This document shows positions 35,784 through 46,725 of a stretch of 64,000 bases of DNA, in pieces; within the stretch, counting starts at the first letter, position 1; every line of letters begins with the position of its first letter. Source of the DNA: Omphalotus guepiniiformis (Eukaryota; Basidiomycota; Agaricomycetes; Agaricales; Omphalotaceae); assembly GCA_028554645.1 (NCBI GenBank), contig JAQOOI010000070.1, forward strand, positions 806,001-870,000, written 5' to 3'. The notes under the pieces are model-generated. The model was not told where the DNA came from. It did not search any database and saw only the letters and a program-made list of their open reading frames with translations. The position numbers and the translations under genes were made by a program.

Positions 35784-36642
35784 GACCAGTGAGTCAATGA
35801 ATTAAGTGTATCCCCAAGATCTCATATCCCAGAAATGAAAAAATCTGATTCATTGCTGAAACTTCGCTGTTGCGTCGGGAGGTCAAGGGAGGTCACTGGA
35901 GGTTTCACCGTATCAGAGTATGAGTGATACGCCTAGAATAGACTTACTCACTGATTGTCAAGGGCAATACTGGGAAATATATCATCGCAGTGAGCAGTGT
36001 GAACAGCGATAACTTAGTACATAGAATATTGCTTCCAAAACAGCCTTCTCTTTCTCCGATACGTGCACTACATGCTTGCTCTGCCTATCCTATTGCTGGA
36101 AATAAGGCATCGAGTTCTTCAAGGTTGCTGTTCAAGGAAGTCCGAGTCTGGCGCCCGCACTGGAGATGAGATGATGGTGCAATTCAAACAAGCGCCAATA
36201 TAACTTGTGAACATGATTCTTCAACTTCAATCTCTACAATCATTCGTCAAATATTCTAAAAGAATTCTTTCACAATCTTGGCATGGATGCGTAGCTCAGG
36301 CCGAGTGCTGGATTCACAAAGAGTATTGCAAGCAATAATGGGATCGAATATCTTCAAGAACATCTCTACAGTACGTGATTTGCGTGCCAAAGATACCATT
36401 GACTGAATAGCAATGCCTGACAAGAGTAACAAACGCCAACCAATGAGTGCAAAAACGAAAGAACTAGTGCTACATCAAAAGCCGAATCTGAGATATTTCC
36501 GCTCGCGAGTCTGTAGACTGTAACCGATCGCGACTTGTACCGCTGGTCAAAGTTCCAACCTCATGCACATGCCTCATGCCTATGGTCATGTCCCGTGCCG
36601 TTGCTTTGATGCCTTGCCCCCTTCCTGAGCCACCCATTGACA
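35784..36642. other. Stretch without a visible gene
   Basis: No open frame of note on either strand. A run of GGGAGGTC-type words near 35878-35905 is the only local repetition. Marks the outer edge of the right arm of the duplication. Confidence 0.5.
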
Positions 36643-37480
36643 TCATCTCCTCGGGATGAATGCATTAGACTTGCGGGTTATAGGAGCAACAACAGCAGGC
36701 CCGGGCCCAACCCATGCTCCTTGCTTCTCCAAATTTACCGCCTGGTTGATAAAAAAGTCACTGTTACGGAGCAACGCGATACGCTCAGGAGAATGTCGAA
36801 ATGCAACCCCAGAAGCAGTCGGCTGTTTTCTCGCAACGGACGTACGATTATACGCCGGAGGAGGCGTGACCGGAATGTCATATTCGGCTTGCAGTTGAGG
36901 TTCAGGGGGTACGATACCCTCAGAATCTTCCTTGCATCTACGCCAGGGTTTGATTCGCTGCGCTTGGATCCTCTCTTGAGCCCGGCGAACATAATAGTCG
37001 GCTGGTTTGGGCTCCGGTGCAGTGTTTGCGATTGGGGCCGAGACTCGTACCGGCGGTGGTGGTGGTACACTGTGGCCTGCAGAGGTATGACGGGCCGCGG
37101 GACCTACGCGTGATGGTGAAAATGGTAAAGGAACAGTGGCGCTATCAACTGGGAATCTCCTGGGTTGACCTCGTTTCTAGAATTGAAGGTAAGCAAAGCA
37201 GGACTTGAACTAGGAAGTTCACGCTAACCTTTTCCCTAGCCCCTCTTTGGTCTTCAACTTGTTGAGGAATCTCCTGTGATCCCCTTTCTGTGTTGTTGAC
37301 TCGTCGACTGCTCTCCCGGAGGTTAAAGTATGGCGGAGGTGGGAATCTGGTATGAGTTGCAGTCTTGACTGGGCTTAGGCTCGTTGCTTCAAATCTACTC
37401 ATGGCATTGCCCATGGTCGGCTGCACGGTTTTGGAAAAGGTTTGGTTTGGACGAGCGAACGCGTACGAGGTCGAGCTCAT
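36643..37480 (-). CDS. Proline/arginine-rich protein of unknown function
   Basis: Two exons (37229-37480, 36643-37176) join in phase 0 to 261 residues. It starts MSSTSYAFARPNQTFSK. The second exon holds a polyproline stretch (VPPPPPVRVS), then YYVRRAQERIQAQRIKPW, PEPQLQAEYDIPVTPPPAYN and a C-terminal FIPRR. The PPxY-like PPAY and the polyproline run are typical ligands for WW or SH3 domains, so it may be an adaptor or cytoskeletal accessory protein; this is inference. No transmembrane or enzyme motif is present. Confidence 0.6.
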
Positions 37481-38364
37481 TCAGAGCCGGGACGGGTTGA
37501 ACTGGTGGTTGGGAGGCGTTGAGAAGATTTCCGGTTCAGGGATTTATATTTCTTTGAAACGATGGTGTGTCCACTGTTTTGACCGCATTTAGCTACGCAC
37601 GGTCCACTCGAAGCTATTACGCGACATGAATTCCCGTAGATAATGAGACACAGTTGCTTTTGTCCTTTCCACATGGTTTTGATGGTCCAAGCTCTTCGTG
37701 GCGTGTAAATGGTTGCCTTGCCTCATACCACCTCGTATGTCGTTTGATTCGACTCAAGGTCTATCAGAAAGTACCCCGCGCATGGAGTCATCTACTTTAC
37801 TTGCCTTCTCGAGAACAATGTCCTCAGCTAGTTCATTAACGTGCACTTCGGCTACCGGGAAAAGAAACAAAGAGGAGACCGCAGCTTCAAACCCCTTACC
37901 CTTACCCCTCCTTCTCCTTGCGCAGTCACCGAAAGAATGTCAAAGGATATCATGATCAGTAGCGACAGAGTGTGGTGAAAGCAGTGAAAAACGCGTCAGT
38001 TGTGTGAGCCACTGTAACGTGAATGGCACGTGCGCGTTGCGAACGCTCTTTGACGATGAATTTCTTTTGAATCTTTCTTCATCCCGACAGACCTGGTTTT
38101 CAATATACTTGCCCACCGTGACTACCTCTCAGTGCTTGCCTGCACCTTGCGACAATAAAAGTGATATGCACGACACTGTATGATGTGAAGCTTTGAAGAC
38201 CTGATAGAATCAAGTAAAGTTCGCCGTTCTTTCAGAATCCCACATGGTCCGCTCAGGATGGCACACCGACTCTGTCAATATCTGCTATCGGTGTGTAACA
38301 GCTCTATCCTAATCTTGGAATGATTTCTTTTCGCGGCTGATGTAAAACAGTTCGGTTAATCATA
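37481..38364. other. Intergenic stretch
   Basis: Short frames only. A CACGTG hexamer occurs in GGCACGTGCGCG near 38025, a possible bHLH-type site. Nothing else supportable. Confidence 0.4.
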
Positions 38365-38832
38365 ATGATTAGGAGAACCATGACTATCACTACGGCGTCT
38401 TCTGGTATACCAGCCAACCTCACAGCCATCGTCCAGTCTACACGAGCCACGCTTTCATTAATGAGCTTCACAAACACAGCTCAAGTACGAATAACATTAC
38501 CCCATTGTGCCCTCATTGATCTTAGAATGCTGCTCTTAGAGGCTCTGCTGTATTCAGATCATTCGTTTGCAAGCGATGTTGAATTCCTATACCACAGCGT
38601 CGTACGAGAAGGAGACTCGAGAGGGTTCGCCGTGACAATGATCTCCCCTGGTGCAATTCCACGACTGTTCAATCAATGTGACTTTGGAAATTACTATATC
38701 GTCCCAGAGCGTAGAAGCTTCGGTGCAGTGTTGGTTGTCACCGAGTCCGGACACGGTCTGGCGTGGAATCTTCCGTGCTTAGTGGCTCTGGATAATTTCT
38801 TGGCAGAGCTAGGGTGGCGCCAGCATGCATGA
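38365..38832 (+). CDS. Hypothetical protein, 155 residues
   Basis: A single open frame starting MIRRTMTITTASSGIP. The middle (LIDLRMLLLEALLYSDHSF) is hydrophobic and helical, and the C-terminal half has a mixed alpha/beta character (GFAVTMISPGAIPRLF, LVALDNFLAELGW). No family is recognised and there is no signal peptide. It could be one exon of a larger gene, since usable splice signals exist on both sides. Coding bias looks ordinary for the neighbourhood. Confidence 0.4.
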   Translation: MIRRTMTITTASSGIPANLTAIVQSTRATLSLMSFTNTAQVRITLPHCALIDLRMLLLEALLYSDHSFASDVEFLYHSVVREGDSRGFAVTMISPGAIPRLFNQCDFGNYYIVPERRSFGAVLVVTESGHGLAWNLPCLVALDNFLAELGWRQHA

Positions 38833-39361
38833 AGACGCAGGACTATCGCCCTATGATATGAGATGCGAACTCACGTTCGACTCTAAGCCGCATCCTACCT
38901 CGTTCTTCTTCAAGCTTCATAGCCGTAAATTCTTGATATTGAATCACTTGGCATGGGTCCTCGAAAGACGAAGACCGAGTCTCTTGTGTATCGCCGCAAG
39001 ATAGCCTCCTCCGATTCATATCACTGAAGGAAAGTGGACACTAATGTGATGCCCAAGCTGCCATGGGCTGGCCGATGGCCGAGTTACCATAACCGGACGT
39101 GCGTGGTGGCTGTGGCTGGGTTGCTGTAACGCGTCGAGCTCAGAAGTAGCCGCGTCAGGCTTGAAAGAGTCCATAATATTCCTCGGCGATGACACGATCG
39201 CTGACACAGATGCAGCTTTCATTTATCCCAATTCATTACTCAGTACTCACTAATCCCTGGCCAAATACCTGGCCTGCTCCTCCAAAAGTATCCTAGGCTT
39301 CATCGAGAATGCTATTTGAAGGCTCGTGTTTCGAACTTCATACACCAATATTCTACAAAAA
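38833..39361. other. Intergenic stretch
   Basis: Promoter region of the following reductase gene. Only short shadow frames are present; no repeat or RNA gene seen. Confidence 0.45.
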
Positions 39362-40611
39362 ATGGCACAGACTACCAACTCAAAGAAACTCATTCTCGTC
39401 ATAGGAGCGACTGGCGCTCAAGGTCTTCCAGTCGTATCTGCTCTTCTCGCTCCAAGCAAGGACGGTGCACCCTCTCCGTACGCCGTTCGTGCCCTCACGA
39501 GAGACCCGACCAGCACTCAAGCGCAACAGCTGGCAGCCGCCGGTGCTGAAATCTTCAAAGGTGAACCTTTCCTTTTCCCCATTTTTCATGTCTCAATCAC
39601 TCACCGATGGACTACAAGGTTCCTTCACTGATCTGAAAACCATCGAAGCTGCATACGAAGGGTGCTACGGCGCCTTCGTGAACACGGACAGTTTCACCGT
39701 CGGGCAAGAGAAAGAAATTTACTACGCGATCAAGATTTACGAGCAGGCGCACCGTGTCCCTCAGATGAAGCACTTCATCTGGAGTGGACTCGACTACAGC
39801 AGTAAGGTGGGTCCTTTTTCTTTGACTTATGTCTAATGTAAAATGTCTGACTGTCTGAGCATGAATTATCCACAGCTCGGAAAGTACGACCTCAAGTACA
39901 AAACGGTACATCTAGACGGTAAAGGGATCGTGAGCGATTTCTTGCGATCCCAGCCGTCTAGCGCAAGCGGCGAGAGCTTGACGTGGTCTATCATCACTAC
40001 CGGGCCCTATCTCGAGAACCTCCGTTCTGTATGTGCTCCTCATGGCCAGCTCATTATTTTCTACCAGACCCAACACTTACTCCTTACTTCTTAATTAGCT
40101 CCTCCTTGGCCCGCTCCCCAAACGTGAAAACGGTGTAGTCGTATTCGCCACTCCACTCGGCGACGGCCATGTACCCATCATCAGCCTCGACGACATCGGC
40201 TGGTGGGCCCGATACACCTTCGACCACCGCGCCGAAACATCTGGCCAGGAGCTCAAGATCGCAACTGAGCATTTAACCTGGCCTCGGCTCGTCAAAACTT
40301 TCACCCGCGTGACTGGAATTCCGGCAGTGTACAAACGACTCTCTCTTGATGAGTACTTTGCCAACTATGAAGGCGTTGACAAATCGATTGTCACTGAAGA
40401 TGCGAATGGGCCTACGATTAGACAGACATTCACTGGGCTGTACAATACCTGGAAGGATGATATAATTAGCAGGGATATGGAGTGGAATAGGCGTATCCAT
40501 CCGGATGGGTATACACTGGAGAGTTGGATTCGGGAGAAAGGGTATGACGGAAGTTTGGCGCCTGGTTTGAGTATCTTGAAGAAGAGGGATTCCATCAATC
40601 AGAAAATTTGA
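39362..40611 (+). CDS. NmrA-like family reductase (typical Rossmann loop)
   Basis: Four exons (39362-39560, 39619-39806, 39876-40028, 40099-40611) give 350 residues, typical for the family. KLILVIGATGAQGLPVVSAL carries the complete GATGxxG cofactor loop. The middle shows FVNTDSF, MKHFIWSGLDYSSK and TWSIITTGPYLENL, all NmrA-family landmarks. Members bind NAD(P) and act as reductases or as sensors in nitrogen regulation. It is not a close relative of the two inverted copies at 9 kb and 28 kb: its loop is canonical and the C-terminal half differs. Confidence 0.85.
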
Positions 40612-41006
40612 TCATACATGTGAGTACGTACTACTACTTGTCAGTGTCCCTGGATATGTACAATAGGGATATGAAGTACATGTACAAGTACTCACTGGTA
40701 CTCACTAGTGAAATATTAACATTTTCAATGTACCTTACGATTCAGATTGAGTACCAGAGCCCAAACAGTCTATTGTCTATGAGGAGTATTGACCCTCCGT
40801 AAGGTCATACCATTAATACACATCCTATATGTAAAATTACTTTGCTCTACTGCATTCTCACACCAACTTTGTGGGCATCTTGACACGACACGTTCGAGCA
40901 AGTAGTGACAACGGGAGCCGTAGCTAGAAACGCGTCAAGTCTCGTCCGAATATCCCTGTCATCTCGCGCACATCAGTTTCTCTGAATCTTCATTAGCAAG
41001 AGAAAT
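40612..41006. other. Intergenic stretch with short GTACT-type repetition
   Basis: Words such as GTACTCACT and AGTAC recur at 40620-40710. Similar AGTACTAGT-rich DNA occurs near 6340-6665. No gene is visible. Confidence 0.35.
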
Positions 41007-43486
41007 TCACGCACAATTGAGGAACCTAGTTCAGTGAACGTAGATGTGTTCAATGATCAGCAGGACGGTCTCACAAGCGAAGCACTTACCAGTAGAAAGG
41101 AACCAGAATCCTGCAAAACGCGAACGTCATAAATCCAGAAAAATTAGACGAAATGAGGAGAACTCACTTATTCCGAACGCTCAACGTCATCGTGAAATAT
41201 GCAGACCTCCAAAGCAACCACGCGACACGTCCAGACTCCTTGGTCATTATATTATTTCCCGAATTGTTGGGACCGTCGTAGATTGCTTTCCTATAGCACA
41301 ATCGCTGAGCTCATCAGTAGCAACGCAGTACTACAAACTACACACCAATCTCCAATATACGCCAAACTGCCTTGGTTATGGAACTGGAACGGGTTATCGT
41401 GGGATTTGTCCTTGACAATCCTGTTCAGCTTTTTGACGAGGTATTTAGCCTTTTGATTTGCCACTGTATTCATGATGGCGAGAAGTCAAAAATGCAGTCA
41501 TGCGCATGTTAGACCTCATGAAACGAACGTACCTTGCGCTGTAGCAGGAAGAGGAGCATCCACTATAGATGCAGCATCACCAATTGCCCACACATCAGTA
41601 TCGGGGGTTCCATCGGTTTTTAGAGCGTTCAGGTGGTCATCGGTGAGGATGCTGTAGTCAAAGTCTAGGTTGGAGTAGAGTCTTGGGACGTCAGTGACAT
41701 ACGCACCTCTTTGATTTAGAGTCCTTCTGGTACTCAGAAATTGAGCTCACGAGAGGGTTTGCGGATAAACCCGTAGACCAGACGAGGAGACCGAACGGGA
41801 CTACGATAATGGGATGAGTAAGCATAAGGATATTGTACGAAGGAGTTTTGCTCTCACTTTCTCCTTGCTCTTTCACGAAGAGTTTACCCTACAACGCGCA
41901 TTAGTACGGGGACCTGAAGGAATAAAACCAGAGATTTCACTAACTGGTTCAACACGCTCAACATGATGACTCGTCCAAATACTTATACCATCTCGACGGA
42001 AAGTCTTCTCCGCATACCTAAACAGACCTTCAGCCTGCGCAGAAAAAAGAAAAACAGGATCCCAAACTCACTGTGAAAGATTGATGTCAAACATACCCAA
42101 TATCTTAGGCGCTACATCATAGAGATTGATTCTGGCCATCTTGGCCAAAGCCGGGTAATGTTCTTGAACTTCAGCATGGAGGAGGTCGTGCAACTCAGCG
42201 GCGAATTCCACGCCTGTGGGACCACCTGAAAAAATCGGGCTCACGATCAGCCTTCAGAGTGCTCCCATAACGAAAAGGCGATCTGGCATACCGCCGACAA
42301 CGCAGAAGTTGAGTAACCGACGGCGTTCAACATCGGATAGAAACGGTTGATTAGCTTGCTCGAAGCCTGAGAATAGAGAGAAGCTCATCAGGAGAAGAAC
42401 AGGCAAAGAGATCGGACAGACAACCGTACATTCAAGTATCCTACTCCGAATGGCTCTTGCATCGCGTACATCCTTCAAGAAATGTGCATGCTCCTTAACA
42501 CCAGGAATATTGAACGCTGCAATGGCGACGATCAGTGACACGATATTTGCGAGTGAAGCAATCAGCAAAAGCAGAATTAAGGTTTTCAGCTCACTAACTC
42601 TGCGAATATGCTCCAACCGCAATCACCAGCTTATCATATTTGAGTGGGAAAGTCGGACCGCTTCCTGGACGTGGAGATTTATGATGGTCGTTGGGGGCGT
42701 CGGATGCGGAGGCTAGGGGGACAGGTGGCGTTGCAGGCATCTAGGAGATGATGTATTCGGTCAGTATGAGAAGGAGGGTACTTTCGAAAGGCATCATACA
42801 CAATGCAACACCTTCTGTTTGAAATCTATTCAAAAAAACTGTAATCAGCAAAATATACTCGCACACGGTTCAAAATAACACACCTATTCGATCACACCAC
42901 GCCTGGTATATAGCCTAGCAAGATGAATGACTTGAATCAACTTTTCAGCATGGTTTGCCGATTTATACGACTTACAACCGATGGAGAATACCGCCTGACC
43001 TAAAAAAGGAACATCAATTTCCATATATGTCAAAGATAATGAGAACTTTGGTTATGCGCAGGTGCGGCAGCCAATCGCAGGAATGCCATCATTCATGGTA
43101 AGCATAGGTGCTGCACTAGTATCACGGATGTATCGAGGAACAGACAAATCAACTCACAGGCTCAATAGCACACCTGAACTCCAATGTGCCGACCGCACAG
43201 CTGGCCAACAGTGGGGTAAAATTGAAATAGTTGTTAGGAGAAACAATAACGACATCTATGCGCCACGAAAATAAGTGGGAGAGAACTCAACACCAAAGCG
43301 ATTATGATACATACCCCAACGTTTCTTATCCACACCTCTCAAAACCTCATATCCACCCCATCCTGAACCTAGAACCACCAGACGTTCTTTTTGCCTCTGA
43401 GCAGTAGCAGAAAAGTTCCGTGACGCGACGTGAGCAGAAAGCAACCGAAACTTGAGCCCACTACGCCTCTGTAACATCATTGACAT
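41007..43486 (-). CDS. Alternative (type II) NADH:ubiquinone oxidoreductase, mitochondrial
   Basis: An intron-dense gene of about a dozen exons. It starts [20 protein letters not shown], an amphipathic Arg-rich mitochondrial presequence, then [19 protein letters not shown], the FAD-binding loop. Later exons give [76 protein letters not shown] and [12 protein letters not shown], all family hallmarks. The enzyme passes electrons from NADH to ubiquinone without pumping protons, at the inner mitochondrial membrane (Nde/Ndi type). The upstream exons include pieces of 24, 31 and 26 nt (42976-42999, 42884-42914, 42800-42825). As spliced here the C-terminus ends FYWFLNCA, shorter than usual. Confidence 0.88.
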
Positions 43487-43975
43487 TGCAGACTACTTGA
43501 AATTGGGAAATCTTCGTTCCGTTGGGAGTCAATGAATACGTCGGTAGTTTGATACCTCAGGTAAATATCGATACACCGATAGAAGACTGATACAACTTTG
43601 AACCGCGATTCGCAAGAAAGTCCGTACCAGCCGTGTTCGTGAACCTGTTTGTGCCAAAGCGGGGAGAACAGGGGGGGTTTTGAAGAACCGCGATTGGTTA
43701 GTATCCAAAATCGGATGCCGTCGGAGACAGTATTATCATTGCTGACGTCATCGAACAGAATGTCGAAAACACTTTGAGCCTTGACCAATACTATTCTTGC
43801 CATTTCTATTTTGTACGTACGTATGTATAGCTCGAAGAAAGCGGGAAAGAAAGCGAGGCGAAATACAAAAACTGTACCGAAACCTTGTTCATGCAATAAA
43901 AAGCTGGAATCCACAAAAACATTTCAAGTCCTTGTTCACATTACACTTTGTTCATCAAGAGTCCGCACATTTACC
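43487..43975. other. Promoter of the NADH dehydrogenase and 3' flank of GMD
   Basis: A 145-codon frame exists on the minus strand but has no homologous features, and I read it as chance. The DNA holds the upstream region of the NADH dehydrogenase gene. Confidence 0.45.
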
Positions 43976-45804
43976 TCAGTTCTGATCCTCAACCAAGCTC
44001 TTCACAGTCTCCAAATCTGCTGCAACCATCTCCTTGACGAGCTCATCAAACGCGACACGTCGCTTCCACCCCAAGAGCCGTTCGGCCTTGGCCGGATTTC
44101 CTAGAAGAAGGCTGTAGAGCGAGTTAGTTAGCAAATGAGGGTTCGAGTCGAAAAAGTATGTAATAAAACCATAATTAACGCAAGGGAAGGATATAATAAA
44201 ACCCGTCTGCAATCCACGGAATGTTAATAGGAGCACGGCTATCCGTGCATACATATATCCTCTTTCGTCAAGAAAAAACCCGCAAAAACATTGAAGAGAT
44301 GCCGCGCGGCATTCCACCAACCATCTCTCATCCTACGCCGCACGATCGAGACAAGACAGCAGACGAACACGAAAGATAGACTGAATAAACGAAATTATGA
44401 TGCAGCATGTCACGAAAGCGGATGCAGTGCGCACACGACTCGAAACGATAGACAAATGAATGCATGAATGAATGATGAATGAAGAACAATCAAATCCAAG
44501 AATAGAATTGAAGTCCTCGGCCTTGATCGCTCCACACTCGAAAGCGATAGGCACCAGTGCGAATGCAGAAACGACGCATATATGAAGGAAAATGAAGAGT
44601 AAATAGTGAATTACTCACTCGACTTCAGCAGGTCTAAAGTACCTAGGATCAACTTTGACGACAACTTTGCCAGTAGAAACGTCGCGAGCTTCTTCGTCCA
44701 CACCAGAACCGGACCAGCTACGATAAGGTGATATTTATCAACAATCAAACCGAGGGAGAGGGAAGGAAAGAAGATCAAACTTACCTCAACTCAATCCCAA
44801 CAGCCTTGAAAGCCTTTTCGACAAACTCCCTAACAGGATGGGTTTCACCTGTAGCGAGGACATAATCGTCTGGATTAGGTTGCTGTAGCATGAGCCACAT
44901 GCCCTCAACATAGTCACGAGCTACCCGGACACCAAAAATGAGTGAGAAAAGAAACACGTAAATCGCTGAACCCACCATGACCCCAATCTCTCCTAGCATC
45001 CAGATTGCCTAGCCAAAGACAAGATTGTTTCCCTTCCTTGATCTCAGCAACGGCTCTCGAAATCTTCCTAGTGACGAATGTCCTACCCCTCCTGGGGCTC
45101 TCGTGATTGAACAAGATACCATTGCTGGTATAAACACCATAAGCCTCGCGATAGTTGACCGTGATCCAATACGCGTAGAGCTTGGCTACACCATAGGGAG
45201 ATCGCGGATAGAAGGGGGTTGTCTCGCTCTGAGGGACCTCTCTCACAAGACCATAAAGCTCGGAAGTACTGGCTTGGTAGAAACGACAGTGTTTGGTGAG
45301 TCCGCAAGTACGAATGGCGTCAAGGAGACGAAGGGTACCGAGCCCATCGACGTCTGCGGTGTATTCTGCAAGCGAGAAGGATACCTTGACGTGCGACTGG
45401 GCACCGAGATTGTAGATCTCTGACGGAAGCACGGAGGCGATAAGAAAGACAAGGTTGGTAGAGTCTGACAGATCGCCGTGATGGAGGTGAAATTTGTTTG
45501 GGCGTTCGTGCTGGTCTTGGTATAAATGATGGAGACGACCAGTATTGAAGGAGGAAGAACGACGAATGATACCGTGTACTTCATAGCCTTTTGAGAGGAG
45601 GAACTCGGTCCTAAGGCGATATATGCGTTACAGCGAACGAGACACGACAAAGTAAGGCCAGACTCACAAGTAAGACCCATCCTGGCCAGTAATACCACTG
45701 ATCAAAGCAACCTTGCGCTTGAAGAACTCTTCAGGTGGAGGCAAATCGAGCTTTGCGAAAGGGGCGGGCAAATCTAGAGGAGGCGAGATATCGGAGGAAG
45801 CCAT
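43976..45804 (-). CDS. gmd: GDP-mannose 4,6-dehydratase
   Basis: Five exons (45668-45804, 44976-45610, 44785-44920, 44619-44717, 43976-44111) give 380 residues, the family length. [20 protein letters not shown] is the NADP-binding loop. [25 protein letters not shown], the catalytic ASTSELYG and [14 protein letters not shown] (the YxxxK pair) are all intact, as is the [12 protein letters not shown] substrate loop. The enzyme converts GDP-D-mannose to GDP-4-keto-6-deoxymannose, the first step toward GDP-fucose or GDP-rhamnose, in the cytosol. An ATG at 45947 could add a second N-terminal exon, but MASSDISPP is sufficient. The last intron is about 507 bp, far longer than any other here. Confidence 0.93.
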
Positions 45805-46356
45805 GAGTGAAAGATGAAGAGAGTCAAGAGACACAGTTGGTAGTGGCAGCAAATATATATACCTCGACCGAGACCCTCTTCCTCCCTACTCGAATCGGGT
45901 TGGATCATTGTCGACTTCCCCTGCGCAGATTGCGTGGACTGAGACATGTTTGAAAACAGATTCAACTGACAGATGGAATATTTTTATTAGCGGGTGAAAT
46001 AATTCCTGATCGATAAAGGTACAGTATGGCATCTTCGTCAATGTCAAGCGCGCAGCCTGCGCAGCTTTACATGCTCCTCGTTTCCAGGTTCGCTTGATGC
46101 TTGCTCATTTGCCACGATGCTTCCTTCTCTATGTCCTGAATACTGAACAAGCTAAATGAAAAATATACGCCACAAATATCAATACCAATGCAAGGATTTG
46201 TTGCATTCCAATAGATGTCTCGTCTCAGAACCGTGAAATTGCGTGAAACTCCAAACGGGTGCTGTGGGGCTGCTGTGGAGTCGGCCAGGCGTCGGCTCAG
46301 AAACGGAGGCATACCTAACATGCGTAGTGTCCTTAGGTAGTACTTCACTTATTGCT
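45805..46356. other. Promoter region of GMD
   Basis: A possible alternative 5' exon starting MSQSTQSAQGKSTM reads from 45947 toward 45870 with a GTATAT donor, but nothing confirms it. No other gene is visible. Confidence 0.35.
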
Positions 46357-46452
46357 GGCTCAATGGCGTAGTTGGTTATCGCATCTGTCTAACAGAACCT
46401 CCAGAAGATGGAAGTGCACAGAAGGTCTCCTGTTCGAGCCAGGATTGAGTCA
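46357..46452 (+). tRNA. tRNA-Val (AAC) with intron
   Basis: Acceptor arms GGCTCAA and TTGAGTC pair (one G-U), with discriminator A at 46452. The anticodon stem TCTGT/ACAGA encloses the anticodon AAC at 46391-46393. A 22-nt intron lies at the canonical place after position 37 (46395-46416). The T arm TCCTG-TTCGAGC-CAGGA is perfect. The mature tRNA is 74 nt. It reads GUU valine codons, GUC after inosine formation. Confidence 0.93.
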
Positions 46453-46725
46453 TTTGTTGATGAATGTAAATTTTTTTCAAAGGTCTATATACTTTGCAGG
46501 TACACTAACATGAATTAGCACCTGCCTGACGCTTTGCGTTCGTGTTGTTCCGTTCGTTCTTCAATCAACCCTTGTCTTCCCTCATAGATTCCTCTTCGTG
46601 TAAATTAGTGAGTCCTGCTTAATGTAAACAACTATTTGCTACAGAATGATGCAACAGAAATGATAATCTAGACAACGCACTCGATGAAACTTTTTGGGTA
46701 AGAGTGGGGAAATTTTCAAGCTCCT

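Noticed and set aside
43477..43914. A 145-codon minus-strand frame between NADH dehydrogenase and GMD.
   Set aside because: No recognisable motif, overlaps the dehydrogenase promoter, and lacks compatible neighbouring exons.
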